A DNA stretch of 64,000 nucleotides, from the NCBI GenBank assembly GCA_030544215.1, contig JARZZO010000012.1, positions 42,013,194-42,077,193 of the forward strand, written 5' to 3'. Shown one piece after another: positions 32,339 to 44,144 of this stretch. Under the pieces are notes generated by a model. That model had not been told where the DNA came from and made no database searches. It worked only from the letters and a program-made list of their open reading frames with translations. The position numbers and the translations under genes were made by a program. The stretch comes from Zantedeschia hybrid cultivar. Taxonomy: Eukaryota; Streptophyta; Magnoliopsida; Alismatales; Araceae. The stretch's first letter is position 1. Each line of letters opens with the position of its first letter.

Positions 32339-33115
32339 TGCGTTGCGATGACAATTATTTCAATCATGTCGGCACAGATTAACAACCAAGTAGATGCTTA
32401 CGTTGTCTTGAAAGTTACTTGTTGGATTAATTGAATTTTTAAACTCAAGTTCTCTCAATGGGTAGAGTCCTAATTTCAATTCAATTTTCGCCGTTATGCT
32501 CTACGGCTTCACTCACAACGATATAAACAACTACCCAGGACTTAAAATGGTACAACCGGCCTGATGAACAAAGAGGAATTCCTTACTTTTGGGGACTTAC
32601 GGAGGTCTTAACACCAACCACTCTAGTCTGACCGAGGGACCGACCCAGTCAGAGAGAGGTGAAGATGCTAAGAGAGGTGTTCCTATAGGAGGGGAGGTGA
32701 GCCCCGATGCAAATGACCTTTGGCCTGGATGGCCTCTAATGTAGGATAAATAAATATAGGTAGCAAGAAGATCAATGATCCGAGTGTTAGTGAGCAACAG
32801 GGATGAGAGCTTGAATCGCGTCGTTGTTCACAAACGCTATTCAAGACAGTAACCCCTCTTGTTCACAGCGGCTTGGGCAGCAAGAGAGATGATGGGTACT
32901 AAATAGCGTCTCCTAAGGGCAACGCGCTTAATGAAATGCATCGCTCTGTGCAGACGCGCTTTAGGTCCCGAAAACAACAAATAGACAGTAAACCAGGGGC
33001 AATTTGCTCTCTAAATAATAGGATAAATAAGAGATCAACTATTCATGCGATGACAGTTTGAACATATAGACTAATCATGCAACATCATGGATAATAATTT
33101 GAACAAAACAGACTT
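32339..33115 (-). other. Tat-like 5' leader with GCGTC dyads
   Basis: This is non-coding sequence between the candidate PBS and gag. GCGTC-type units occur at 32814-32845 (TTGAATCGCGTCG...AACGCTATTCAA), 32902-32933 and 32935-32965 (GCATCGC...CAGACGCGC). No uORF with homology was found. Confidence 0.6.
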
Positions 33116-33126
33116 TCTAATACCAC
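33116..33126 (-). other. Candidate degenerate primer-binding site, Tat-like element
   Basis: The minus strand reads GTGGTATTAGA, which matches the initiator-Met PBS GTGGTATCAGA at 10 of 11 positions. The adjacent LTR end is not the expected CA, so the call is tentative. Confidence 0.35.
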
Positions 33127-34502
33127 TTCTCAAGGCAGTCAAGGGAGGGCAAAATTTTGCCACAAAGGGGGTGTGTATGAGGTGTACGTGGGGATAAAAA
33201 TCAAATAACCAACCAACAAACCATCAAACATGCCCGAGGAACACAAGTGGTGCACCGAGGGTGCCCAATGAAAATAACAAGAGTAAAAATATAAAAAAAA
33301 CGGCAAGACAAGTCCCACTGTAATCACCAAAAAGCTGTAGTGCTTAAAAAGAGTGTGTGTTCATCATGTTATCATGTGTTTACTATGAATAACAATACGA
33401 AAAAAATTGTGATTGCCAGAAACCAAGGGTTTCAATGAAAAAGGTGATCGCTTACTAACCTTGCAAATCGGGAGAATATGGGGTTCTTTTGTTCCTCTCT
33501 TTCGGTTGGCCGAAAAAAAAAAGAGCATTCTCTTTCTTTACTCTTGTTCTTCTTTTGTACCTTGTGAAAGACCAAACAAACAAGAAAACTATGATTAGAA
33601 CTAAAGTAGCATAGTATATATTCTAATTAAAAATCTAAACATGCAACTAAACTAAAAGAACTCACTTTTTGTGGTTTTCTTTTAAACCCCTAAAAGAGGT
33701 GTAGGTTTGGAAATTATGGAGTAGGTGTGTGATGAAGTGATGTAATGAAAATTATATGAAAAAGAAACAAGAAAGAAACTAGAGAAGAAGATGGTTAGTT
33801 TGGCCCCTTGAAAGCCTTGGTCTTCTTAAGCTTCAATAGAGGAAAATGATGAAGAAACAAGAACTCCTCTTGCTATCCTCGTTTTCTCTCTTGAGAACCT
33901 TCAAACACCTTGCAGGGAACTCCGAATTCTCCAAATACCAACCTTTTTCAAAGGTCAATGTCTATATGTATTTATAAGAACATGCTTTAGAGTATTTTGG
34001 CCTTCAAAAGGACTCTCCCGCGGCTTGGACTTGTCCTGGATGATTATGAAGGGAATTGGAAACCTTTCTAACCTCTGGAAACTGACTATCTCGACCAAAT
34101 CATACTTATCAGGAAACTCTTAAAATGCGTCGTTCAAGGAGGATGCTTTTTATTTAATTAATACTGCCATAATAAAAATAAATCCGGAAAGGGAAACGGA
34201 AAACAATTAGGAAACCTAAATCATGTCATGAGAGCGCGACGTGCTTTAGATAACTTAGGAAATTAACTAAAATTAGAAATAGTAAACCTAGGCGGATTGT
34301 GACTCAAACGGCGTCGTCCATAGGCGACGCTATTAAGTTAATTCCTCCTATATTTACTCATTTTAATTCCGAATTGATTTATGCTAAGAATCCAAATGGC
34401 GTCGTGTATGGGCGATGTTATTCAATAAATTTCGAGAGAAAATCAATAAAAATTAATTAATGATTAAACATCAGACCATTATGGGGCATTATCACTGTGA
34501 CA
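33127..34502 (-). repeat. Tat-like element 5' LTR with TATA box and dyads
   Basis: On the minus strand it begins TGTCACAGTGATAATG, a common Gypsy LTR start. It carries TATAAATA (plus 33969-33976) about 530 bp in, and runs to the candidate PBS. Four GCGTC-type dyads lie near its start (plus 34118-34432), for example CAAACGGCGTCG...CGACGCTATT. Plus-strand Copia-4 sequence begins immediately to the right. The 3' partner is outside the window, so the inner end is uncertain. Confidence 0.6.
34118..34432. repeat. GCGTC dyads in Tat-like 5' LTR
   Basis: Units lie near 34120 (AAAATGCGTCG...GGATGCTTTT), 34220 (AAATCATGTC...GACGTGCTTTA), 34302 (CAAACGGCGTCG...CGACGCTATT) and 34390 (CAAATGGCGTCG...CGATGTTATT). 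They are more degenerate than those in the other Gypsy LTR family but keep the arm-centre-arm layout. Confidence 0.7.
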
Positions 34503-37004
34503 TGAAATTTACTCAATATAATGTAAAAATTAGCATGTCTACAATTGACTGAGAAGGAACAAGCGTTGTTCCATTTGGTTTTAAGAATAGAATGAAAGAT
34601 TTTAAAACTAGTCAATACACTATAGATTCTTGATGTGACATATCATATGATGAATGTTTACAAATCTCCTATAGAAATGAACTTAGTTAATCATGATTAT
34701 TTATGGCATTGTACACTAGGTTGTGCGATAAGTAGAAATTATTGGAACTTATACATGTTGATGTAAATAGCATAATATCTTCTTAAGGCCAAAGATAATC
34801 ACTTCTATTAACTTACCTTAATAATTTTCTCTTGAAAAGATTTGGCTATGTGTATTTGTTGAAGTACTAGTCGAATGGATCTAAGAGATTAAGGTATAGA
34901 AGATCAAGATGAAGTGACTATTTGAAAGAGTATCAAATTCTTCGATTTGATCAAAGAAATTAATACTTGAGCATGGTATTCACGCAAGTCATTAAAAAGA
35001 TAATTATATCATCTCTCGATAAATCCTCATTATATATCATAGCAATATGATATAATAAGGAATAACACTTTATTAGATATAGTGCTATATTTATAACAAG
35101 ATTTGCCTAACTCTTATATTTTTGTATATATATATGAGTACGAATATTAGATATCCATAGTTCACATATGGTTATAAATAAGTCAATATATTCATATAAG
35201 ATATGGAGATGCGATAATTCATATGAGATGTGAATTATAAACTAACATGATTTTAAGGATGTTAAAGTCAAGTTATGTCCTAATTTTTTGGAAAAGGCAT
35301 GATCTAAAGAAGTTGGAAATAAAAGAACACAGCGTAATATGAATTTGTGAGATGTCCAAAGAGTTTGAACATTATTTTATTGGCCAGGCGATAATAGAAT
35401 AATTTTTGTACTGAAAGTTGTCTTCTAAGAAGAGGAACATGTCCTCAAAGAAGACAGTGGGAACTAATAAAACTAGAAGATATTCTAGACTCACAAATTA
35501 ACACAAGATTATTAGATAATCTTCGGATGTTTGGAACCGTTCATAACACACATTAAAGAGCATCATAGATTGAGATTCTCTCAATGGCTAGTCTAATATG
35601 TTTAACATATCAAAGATAGCAGAAAGAGAGGAGCTCAAAGATGTGGATCATGATCCTAAATCTATAAGGAAGCTCTCTATCATAATTACAACTTTTCAAT
35701 TGGCAAAAAGTTAAGAGTTCTAAACTATAGTCCATAACACCTATTAAGTTCGGAACTTGATAGTATTACTTGAGGGTATTGTACCTCTCAGAAGCAAGTA
35801 AATCTTCAGAATGAATATTAGAACAAATGGACTACTTAAAATTTATATGGTAATCTAAAGGAAATGGTCATAGTTAAAGTGTTGACTTGGATGATTTTTC
35901 CTCAAAGGTTACCAAAATAAGTTTATTAGAATTTTACTTACCAATACTGCCTGTCATAATGATGAGATGGCAATTGAATATTAAAAGTATTCCTTCAATG
36001 TGATTGAGAAAAATGTGTATATAATACAACTTTAAAGTTTTTAGAATATTCAGGAAGCAAGTTGTGATTTAAAGATTATTTTTGAATCAAACTAAAGTTT
36101 CCCAAAGTTGTAATAAGAGTTTTCACTTAATAGTCAAACACTCAGTGATCATTAAGAATGATCACGGATTGTGTGTGTACAAGGAGGTCAGTGGGAGCAC
36201 AGTCACATTAGTAATACTTTGTGATAATAACATTAAAGTCATTGACAATGACATAAGCATGTTACTATCAATAAAAGCATTATTATCTATGTTCTTGTTC
36301 ATAATAGGTTTGGATGCAACATCCTACGTAATGAGAATACGAATCTATTAATATAGATCGATGAGGATGTTACCTTAACCTGTATGTCAAAATGTTTGAC
36401 ATAAATTCCATAATAAATCTCAGTTGTTGAGATATGAAATTTATTTATTTAAGGAAAGGTTCCTTAAAGGATACATGGAAACCTTGATAGAAGGAGTGAA
36501 ACATGTCACTAAGTACTTGAGAAGCGCTAAAGATGCACTCCTGTATATGGAGATGATGATTTGAAACAATGAGTCACACTAACTCAAATTTCAAATCAGG
36601 CATGGGTTTAACCTTCTAATAAGAAAAGAATGGATTGGAAGGGTTCCAACCTAGAACTCGATATTAAGATGACGACAATAACAAGTGATACTCTTATTGG
36701 ACAGTATGGATGAAAGAGTTCATCTTTGAACTAAATGTAGTTCTAAAAGGTCTCCGATCTTATCTCGTTGTTGTAAGACATCAGTGGGAGAGATCAATTT
36801 TGTGGTCAAGCCATGGTCTCATCAGAAGTTATAGAACATTCTGAGGCTCTTTCACAAGTCCAGAGACAAAAAATTAAGAGGAAATAACGTAATGAAAATT
36901 ATTCCATTTGTGAATGATTTAGTAGATTCCGGACCAAGCCTTAGTCACAGATTTGATGTGAGCATCACTTAAATTTGATGGAGATTAAATGCAAAGGTGA
37001 TTGG
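34503..37004 (+). pseudogene. Copia-4 pol remnant
   Basis: Nucleotide similarity to Copia-6 starts in the protease/pre-integrase region (TTATTTATGGCATTG... near 34700). The only readable protein block is 36082-36351, the RT region corresponding to IKNEDEPCVYKKTSGS...YVDD...ASYVLGIRIY. The catalytic YVDD is replaced by LCDNN. Stops are frequent elsewhere. It has no coding capacity. Confidence 0.7.
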
Positions 37005-37024
37005 CTAGAGTCCAAGTAGGAGAT

Positions 37025-38241
37025 TGATAGATATAGGTGGCCTCTAAGCCAATCACGAAGCACCTATTTCAATCTGGTTCAATAATAAATGGCATATATA
37101 TATTTCATTATGTAGATTGGCATGTTTATTAAGTCGCATAATAAAGTCCATGAACGTGTGTATGATGAGATCATAATAATTAGACTGATGACCTATAAAC
37201 ACATATTCTGAATTGTTCCTAGTTGTAGGATATTTGAAGAGGACATCAAACATTCGATAAGACTAGTACAGGTTATTCCAGCTCATATGATGAGGGTGAT
37301 TGATCTCGTTAGTCACATGTGTGGACACACAATGGTGAACCTGTAGATACTCATTGGGGAATGAGTTCACTGAATGATATGAATCGCCGAACGGTAATTT
37401 ACCTGACTGTCAATTGGCTTGATTTATCGTCACAGTGGCATGGTTGGTCCTTAGACTTGAGACACTAAAGACACCTTGTTGGTGGACTTCTGGACTTTGA
37501 CCTTGGCTTACGATTCCCTATCAACGGGATTTCTAATAGTCAAGGATCGGAAGTCCGACTGAATTTTACATAAGATGTTAATTTGGTTTAGGAATTAATT
37601 AATATCTAGATATTGATTAATCACAATAAGTCAATAGCTAGTTATTAGACTTAACGAACTGAAAATCGGACTAGTTAATGGGCCTAGAGGGTTACACGCA
37701 AACATATTCTTAATCGGTGGTACTTATGTGGGATTTGTATTAACTCAGGGACTTTTGAAAAAAGTCGCGCCAACTTAATATATATACGTGCTATTGAGAA
37801 ATCTTGGGCCAACCTCCAGGAGCTCTCAAGGCTGGCCGTCCCCCTCTCTCTCCCCTCCTCCTCTGGACGCCCCGTTCGAGGCGTCGGGAGACTTCCCATC
37901 TCTATCGCACGCGTTTTCCGAGAGTCGGGAATTCCCGTCTGGATGATCCTGACATGGTTGCGTCGAGGATTCATCAGCGAGCGCGCTGAACTGGACAAGG
38001 GATCGAGGACAAACCACCGCGAAGGATCGCGTGGATACCGTTGGAGGTTGGACGCTTGTGCGGCTAACGGCATCACCTCAATGGAACCGAAACAGTCGCG
38101 GATTCGAATCCGTGCAAGGTGATGAGATCACAACTTCTATTTTCAGTTTTAGTTTTCGTTCTGAATCGGATCTGAGGGCATCGGATGGGGTTTTTCATGT
38201 TGCTTCCACTGCGTTCTTCGCGCCTCGCCTGAATCCCAATA
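37025..38241 (+). repeat. Copia-4 3' LTR
   Basis: It starts TGATAGATATAGGTGGCC after the PPT and ends CCCAATA (family ends TGTTAG and CCCAACA). It contains the conserved segments around CTCATATGATGAGGGTGA and the tRNA-arm-like GCGGATTCGAATCCGTG near 38097. Its length, 1217 bp, is shorter than the usual 1550. Confidence 0.75.
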
Positions 38242-40620
38242 AGTAGTGCCGCCAGATCTTCAAGGCAAATACATACCACAGCCGCCAACTCCAAGTTATG
38301 AGTGGGGTGGTTTTCCTCATGCTTCTTCAGCTGCCTAGAAGCATAGGCCACAACCTTACCATGCTGCATCAGAACTATACCCAAATCATGACGAGATGCA
38401 TCTGAGTAAACCACGAATCCACCTGAACCCGATGGAAGCACCAGAACTAGAGCCGAAGTGAGACAAGCCTTCAACTCAGCAAAACTCTGCTCGCACTCCG
38501 CTCCATACGAAACGAACACCCTTACGAGTCAATCTCGACAAGGGGGCCGCTATGGAAGAAAAATCTTGGACAAACCGTCTGTAATACCCTGCTAACCCCA
38601 GGAAACTCCTGATCTCAGTCACTATCGTCGGTCTGCCCCAGTGTTAGTCTTAGGTGGCCTACAAGCCAATCTGACTATGTAAATCTCGTTCATATTTATT
38701 AATATAATGGCATAATATTCATTGTGTGTAAATCGTATTAATTATGGTCTCATAATGAAGTCCGTGAATATGTGCGATAGTGATCAGATTATGATGAGAT
38801 CATACTAATGAGACTGATCACTTAAACACACATATTCTTAATTGTTCCTAGTCGGAGGATATCCAAGAAGGACATCAGATATCCGGTTAGACTAGTACAG
38901 ATTACTCCTGCTCATATGATGCGGGTGACTGATCTCATAAGTCACTTGTGTGGAGACACTAAGGCGAATTTGTATGTGCTCATTGGAGAATGAGTTCACT
39001 GAACTGATCCAACTGAATCGCTGGATGGTATTGTACCTCACTGTCAACCAGCTTGATTCTATTTTCGCAGTTGCGTGGATGGTCCTCGGACCTGAGACAA
39101 CAAGGACACCTTGTCGGTGGACTTCTTTACTTTGACCTTGGTTTATGAATCTCTAACCACGGGATTCTAAACAGCCAAGGATTGGGTACAGCGGAATACC
39201 GTCGAAGGGAATTGTGTGTCAATAAGAAATCATTTGCTCTAGGAAGGATGTGCGGAAGTCCCTGGCCAGGGCGAACAATAATATCGGGAAAAGAGTTTTC
39301 CGATATTCATCAGCGGTATCCAATCCAAGTGAGTCGACCGATTAGGGTATGACAGCACGCATATCCTGAGTTGACTCGAGAGGATTGTACGAATGAAGGA
39401 TTATATCCATGCGGTAACTGTCGACCGAAAGGTTCCAAGAGTGGGTTACTTAACCCCGATACCTTCCGGGTTCACGCGGTGTTGCTTGGAACCCAACGTG
39501 ATCCGAGGCCCAGTCGAATTCGATGTGCGACATCAATTCAATTGATTAATTAATTAATAAAGAGTTATTAATTGATTAATAAATCCAGTAAGGAGTTACT
39601 GGACTTATTGGGCTATTAATCGGACTGGTAATTGGGCCTAGAGGGTCACACGCAAATTATTCTCAAAGCGATGGATAAATAAGTGGGTTTTATACAAACC
39701 GGGAGGTTTTTATGAAAAACTACGCCGTTAGTATCAAATGTAGCGAACAGGCTGAGCAGGACAAGCTGCTGCTTCTCCGACTCCCGTTAGACGGAAAATC
39801 GTCCACGCGTTGCGGCGATCGTTGCGGCGACCGGCGGAGGTTTCATAGCTGCGAAGAATGAGGAACGTGAGGATATCCGTCGCGAGGAGGATCGCGTGGA
39901 CTCCGCTAGACGGAACTGAATGGTTGCGGATTCGAATCTGCACACAGTAAGAACCGATTATCCGATAATCCGATTTTTAGATTTTTTGAAACTGGAATGG
40001 ATCTCCGTTTTTATTTTATTTCCGCTGCGCGAGAGATCCGGAGAAACACGAGAACCCAACACCCAGTCCATCACTGCCTCAATCTTGGCTACATCCACTT
40101 GCAATGCCATCTCCAGAAATGACATGCCCCAGGAAGTGCACCTTATCTGGCCAGAATTCACACTTGTAAAACTTGGCATAGAGCTGGTGCTCTCTCAGAA
40201 CTTGCAACACCACCTGAAGATGCGTGGCATGCTCTTCATCAGAAGAAGAATACACCAAAATATCATCTACAAATACCACTACGAACTGATCCAGGTAGGC
40301 CCTGAAGACCCAGTTCATTAAATCCATAACAGCCACTAGAGCATTGGTCAAACCGAAAGGCATAACTAAAAACTCATAATGTCTGTACCAAGTCCTAAAA
40401 GCCTTCTTACTCACATCAGTCTCACGGATCCTCATCTGGTAATATCCTGATCTTAAGTCGATCTTCGAGAATACCTTAGCAGACTGCAACTGATCTATCA
40501 GATCATTGATTCTCAGAAGTAGGTACTTATTCTTTACTGTTACCTGGTTCAACTGTCTATAATCAATGCACAGCCTCAGAGACCATCCTTCTTCCTAACA
40601 AATAAAACTGGAGCACTCCA
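38242..40620 (-). pseudogene. Gypsy-3 RT and RNase H start, split by solo LTR
   Basis: 40552-40079 contains the RT palm: KYLLLRINDLIDQLQSAKVF, SKIDLRSGYYQMRIRETDVS, HYEFLVMPFGLTNALVAVMD and the catalytic FVDDILVYS, then FYKCEFWPDKVHFLGHVIS. The frame shifts near 40130 and runs into the solo Copia LTR at 40061. Beyond it (38641-38247) follow IRSFLGLAGYYRRFVQDFS in part and FAELKACLTSALVLVLPSGS, VYSDASRHDLGIVLMQHGKV and AYASRQLKKHEENHPTHNLE. Expected downstream RNase H/INT is cut by Copia-4. Confidence 0.88.
38642..40061 (+). mobile_element. Solo Copia LTR in Gypsy-3 RT
   Basis: This 1420-bp LTR begins TGTTAGTCTTAGGTGGCC and ends GAACCCAACA. It belongs to the same family as the Copia-1/2 LTRs but in the opposite orientation. 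It is flanked by CCCAG on both sides (38637-38641 and 40062-40066). No internal sequence is present, so it arose by LTR-LTR recombination. Confidence 0.95.
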
Positions 40621-40662
40621 TGGAGAAGTGCTAGGACGGATAAGACCCTTATCTAGCAATTC

Positions 40663-41328
40663 CTACAACTGTGCCTTTAACTCAGCGAGTTCGACCGGAG
40701 CCATCCTATACGGAGCCTTAGACAAGGGCGCCGTACCCGGTGCAAGCTCAATAGTGAACTCAACCTCCCACTGAGGAGGAAGGCCAGGCAACTCTTCAGG
40801 AAACACATCAACAAAGTCACATACTACAGGCACCTCCCAAGGATTGGAACCACTACTAACACCAGCTACAACTACTGAGGCAAGGAAAGCCTCACAGCCA
40901 CCAACAAGTAACATCTGGGCCTTGAAAGCAGAAATAAGAATACCACGAGAAGAGAGCTTAATACCTTGGAAGTAGAAGGCCGGGATGCCCGGGATGGAGA
41001 AGCGCACCCTTTTCCTGTGACAGTCCACCTTGGCATAATAAGCCTCCAACCAATCCATACCCAAGATGACATCAAAGTCACAAATGGCAAGCACAACTAA
41101 TTGGGCAGGTAACTGATGACCCTCAATGGTCAAGGGAACCTCACTCATATAGTTATAAGTCAACATGAAATCTCTAGAAGGAACCTCAAGCATCAATCCA
41201 TCAAATAACTCATCAACGGGTGTAGAAAGAACATTTACAAACTGCTCAGAAAAAAAGGAATGCGAAGCACCCAAATCAATCAACACATGCGCGGACTTCC
41301 TAAGGACAAAAAGTGTACCTTCCACCAA
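40663..41328 (-). CDS. Gypsy-3 retropepsin and RT N-terminus
   Basis: The 221-codon frame has the protease motif VLIDLGASHSFFSEQFV (Asp-Leu-Gly in place of Asp-Ser/Thr-Gly), the second conserved segment FDVILGMDWLEAYYAKVDCH, and then the typical RT entry FVDVFPEELPGLPP and VEFTIELAPGTAPLSKAPYR. This DLGASHSF-LGMDWL pairing is characteristic of plant chromovirus polyproteins. The frame ends just before the RT palm because of a stop near 40663. Confidence 0.88.
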   Translation of the reverse strand: MVEGTLFVLRKSAHVLIDLGASHSFFSEQFVNVLSTPVDELFDGLMLEVPSRDFMLTYNYMSEVPLTIEGHQLPAQLVVLAICDFDVILGMDWLEAYYAKVDCHRKRVRFSIPGIPAFYFQGIKLSSRGILISAFKAQMLLVGGCEAFLASVVVAGVSSGSNPWEVPVVCDFVDVFPEELPGLPPQWEVEFTIELAPGTAPLSKAPYRMAPVELAELKAQL

Positions 41329-42356
41329 GTTGGACGTACGAGCCTCCTTCCTGGTGATAGCGAGAACTCTCCCCTAGGTCCTCGACTTCTTTTGATCACC
41401 CGATCCCTGCCCCTGACCATGCCCCTGCAGGCAATACCTCGCCAAATGGCCCTGCTGGCCATAAGTATAACTCCTCCCAACGAATGCGGGACACTAGGTC
41501 CCACTATGAGTACCACCACAATGGTGACATGCCTCTGGCAGTCTCTGTGCTGCCCCTTGTTGTGTATTGGGTACCAACTGACTCTGCTGGGTCTACCTGG
41601 GTCTGCTACTACCACTACTGTCGCTACTGCCGCCACCGCCTCGAAAGAACCTCTTGAATCTAGAACCGAGTGAAGATGATCCTGATCCAGACGAAGGAGC
41701 TGTTGTTGCTACTGTCTTCCCCTTGCCATAAGCCGGCCGCTGAGTAACCAATCCCCTCTCCTGAGTCGACTGATCGTGTTGTGCCTCTACTGCTATGGCA
41801 CACTTAACTGTTGATGCCAAGTCCGTGCAACAGTGGGATGCCACAAAACTCCTCAAGTTGGACCTCAGTCCGTCCACAAACCTCTCAGCCCAATGCTCTT
41901 CAACTCCTGAAATGAAGGGTACAAACCTTCCAAGCGAGAAAATTTCATTTGGTACTGGAGCACTGTTATGCTCCTCTGGGTCAACTCCATAAACTCCCTC
42001 TCCTTAGCCTTCTGGACATGGCTAGAGAAGTACTGCACATTGAACTCCTTCACAAATGTCTCCCATGGAATCTCCCTGAGATTCCTATCTGCATAAAACA
42101 AGTTATTCAAAGTAGTCCACCAGTCATAGGCATCATCCTTCAACATGAAGGTAGCCAACGGAGTCCTCTCAACTATCGCACAGTCGATGGTATCGAAACT
42201 CTTCTCTAACTCCTTCAGCCAATGAACGGCCTCATCAGGATCGGTACGACTGGTAAAATGAGGCGGCTTCAGCTTCAGGAATCTCTCCAAAGCAGCTGAA
42301 GGCCCTCCCCAAGCACTAGAACTCTCACTAGGGTCTCGAGTCTGATATCTAGTCAT
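41329..42356 (-). pseudogene. Gypsy-3 gag
   Basis: 42356-41865 holds the Retrotrans_gag core: LERFLKLKPPHFTSRTDPDE, AVHWLKELEKSFDTIDC, FMLKDDAYDWWTTLNNLF, WETFVKEFNVQYFSSHVQKA, KEREFMELTQRSITVLQY. A frameshift near 41870 leads to 41877-41593 (AKCAIAVEAQ-like region, Ser/Gly-rich FKRFFRGGGGSSDSSG). The zinc-knuckle region follows in yet another frame near 41545-41440 (CHHCGGTHSG, then YGQQGHLARYC), with a TAG inside. The ATG at 42356 lies about 250 bases inside the PBS. Confidence 0.85.
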
Positions 42357-42602
42357 CGTCCATCATGGCCTCCATAAAATGCTCCATATTCGGCCTACTG
42401 GCCTCAGACCCGCTAGGAACATCTCCCTGCTCCCTAATAACTGGCACTCTCTTCCTAGGAGCTATTTAATCGCCTATAAGAATAAAAAATTTCTAATTAG
42501 AATCCAAAATCTATACTACCACCATGTCTCTACGGGATAATGTATTTATTTGCTGAAATTACGATATTTAACCTAGTTATTCATCTATTTGCCAGATCGA
42601 AT

Positions 42603-42614
42603 GCTCTGATACCA
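42603..42614 (-). other. Gypsy-3 primer-binding site
   Basis: The minus strand reads TGGTATCAGAGC two bases inside the 5' LTR, complementary to initiator-Met tRNA. Confidence 0.93.
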
Positions 42615-42616
42615 AT

Positions 42617-44139
42617 TGTAACGACCCGCCACCCTATAATCGGAAATCCGATTACTAAATGGGTACCGAATCATTAAAATTTGTAGTCAAACCAGGATCT
42701 CGATAAGTCTGAGAAATAAATGATAAACTAGGCTAAACATCCCACATCACATCGAATTGTAAAGAAAGTGCATAAATTAAAAATTATTATAATTCAACTC
42801 GACTCAACAAATAATTACATATTCCAACTGAAAAGAAATAATTAAGTGTACAGGCTTGAAAAGGAAATAACAACTATATCGGGGCATACTTCAGAACAAT
42901 GGCTGCTGGCACGCAACCCGCGACGAAACCCTCCACGCTACGCTTGCTTAGAATCCTCACCTGAAAACTGCAGGGGTGAGTCTCATCGAAATGAACTCAG
43001 TAGGGATCCTCTGATCCCCACCACCCACTCACTACCCACAAGTTCAACAACACAAATATAGGCAATTAAATAAGTAAAGCAGTAAACGCAATTCTCAAAA
43101 ATTCTCAAATTCTGATATAAAACAAATGCATTTGTAAATGCAACAGGCACAACTCTAAAAACCACTCCACCACGGAGTCCACAACCAGCGTCTCAGCTAA
43201 ACACATAAATCACGCGGCCGAACGCGAAAAACACCGACCCGCTGGGACCAAACAGCAACCCCTCGGATAGCGTGTTGGCTACTCCAGCCTGTCTAGCTTT
43301 AGGTGGTTTTGCTTCCCCCAGCCACGAGTGACACTCTGAATATACCACTCCCACACCGGTAGTAGCTATACCATGGGGTACAGCAAGTGACCCTCTCTCT
43401 AGGCGTCACCTCACTACTCTCACACCGGCGCCGTGTCACTCCCACACCGACACAGGATGCCTAAATACTAACAACTATCACTCTAGGTCCATGATCGCAC
43501 AAAACACAACACAGTGCGATCTGATCACGTAGAAATCATTGTCCTCAAATTACGTTTTCAAGCATGTATTTAAACCAAACTATCTAACAATGTAAACACA
43601 TGTTAATTACATGAATTAATGGGATTCTGTCTTGAATCGCGTCGCCCGTGGCCGACGTCATTCAAGACCCCTAAAACTGGTTCAAATTTTGCATAGTAAC
43701 TGGGGCCAGAAATACTGGCCTGAATGGCGTCGTCCATGGTCGACACTATTCATCTCTTTATCCCACGCTGGCCTCGGCAACCAAAAGAAATGGGCCGTAA
43801 ATGGCGTTGACTTAGGTCAATGCCTATATCAGAGAGCGTCGGCCTGAGTGGACGTGTTTTATGCTCAAAACCGAGCCAGATCGAAGGGTCTCTCTTCTCC
43901 CCTAAAACACTCAAAAACTCAAAAACACAAAGGAGACAAGGAGAGAAGTCTAATAACCAATTAATCACCCAAAACCCCATTTATAAAAATGCCTATTTTT
44001 CTTAAAACCCCCCCTTAAAAATGCTTTCTACCTGAAAATATCCACACACATCGCATGCTTCAAAGCGAGAAAATCATGGTTTTAAACAAAACACAACAGA
44101 GATCGTCACCCTACAGGTTACTTAAACTCCTCACTCCTA
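42617..44139 (-). repeat. Gypsy-3 5' LTR, left portion
   Basis: It begins TGTAACGACCCGCC beside the PBS and is homologous to 14972 onward. It is interrupted at the GCCGC duplication (44140-44144) by Copia-2 and continues at 53552. Together the two parts are about 2.1 kb. A C-run and A-rich tract lie near 43970-44030. Confidence 0.92.
43632..43863. repeat. GCGTC dyad cluster 1, Gypsy-3 LTR
   Basis: This begins with TTGAATCGCGTCG...CGACGTCATTCAA at 43632-43665, as in the other two LTRs. It is followed by TGAATGGCGTCG...CGACACTATTCA, and TAAATGGCGTTGAC...GTCAATGCC, where GCGTC/GACGC became GCGTTGAC/GTCAATGC and pairing is kept by a double change. The last unit is AGAGCGTC...GGACGTGTTTTA. Confidence 0.85.
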
Positions 44140-44144
44140 GCCGC

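Larger units (their letters stand above)
1..34502 (-). mobile_element. Tat-like Ty3/Gypsy element with antisense PMD cassette, interrupted
   Basis: Read on the minus strand, the order is 5' LTR (34502-33127), leader, gag (32338-29542), retropepsin, G-patch, RT, start of RNase H, then an inserted PMD segment, integrase (23115-22222), a spacer, and a DUF7745-like ORF plus PMD gene on the opposite strand. The 3' LTR must lie left of base 1. Gypsy domain order (PR-RT-RH-INT), large size and an extra ORF between INT and the 3' LTR fit the Tat group; the lineage name is my inference from protein motifs. It is inserted into Copia-4 at 34502/34503 (candidate TSD tgaaa, 34503-34507; the other copy is outside). 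Nested inside it are Copia-1, a solo Gypsy LTR and a truncated Gypsy. gag-pol is broken by stops, a 32-bp duplication and a replaced segment, so the element is not autonomous. Confidence 0.75.
34503..38241 (+). mobile_element. Copia-4, right part of an old Copia element
   Basis: This is degenerate plus-strand Copia sequence from GAG-pre-integrase to RNase H, then a PPT (AAGTAGGAGAT near 37013) and a 3' LTR. Its left part was displaced beyond base 1 when the Tat-like Gypsy inserted at 34502/34503. It lies within Gypsy-3: sequence right of 38241 is Gypsy RNase H on the minus strand. A candidate TSD is agtag at 38242-38246. The level of decay exceeds that of Copia-1, -2 and -6. Confidence 0.75.

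Noticed and set aside
34503..36081. Independent gene between the Tat-like LTR and the Copia-4 RT block
   Set aside because: Short similarities to pre-integrase and INT nucleotides of Copia-6 and many stops show it is decayed Copia sequence.
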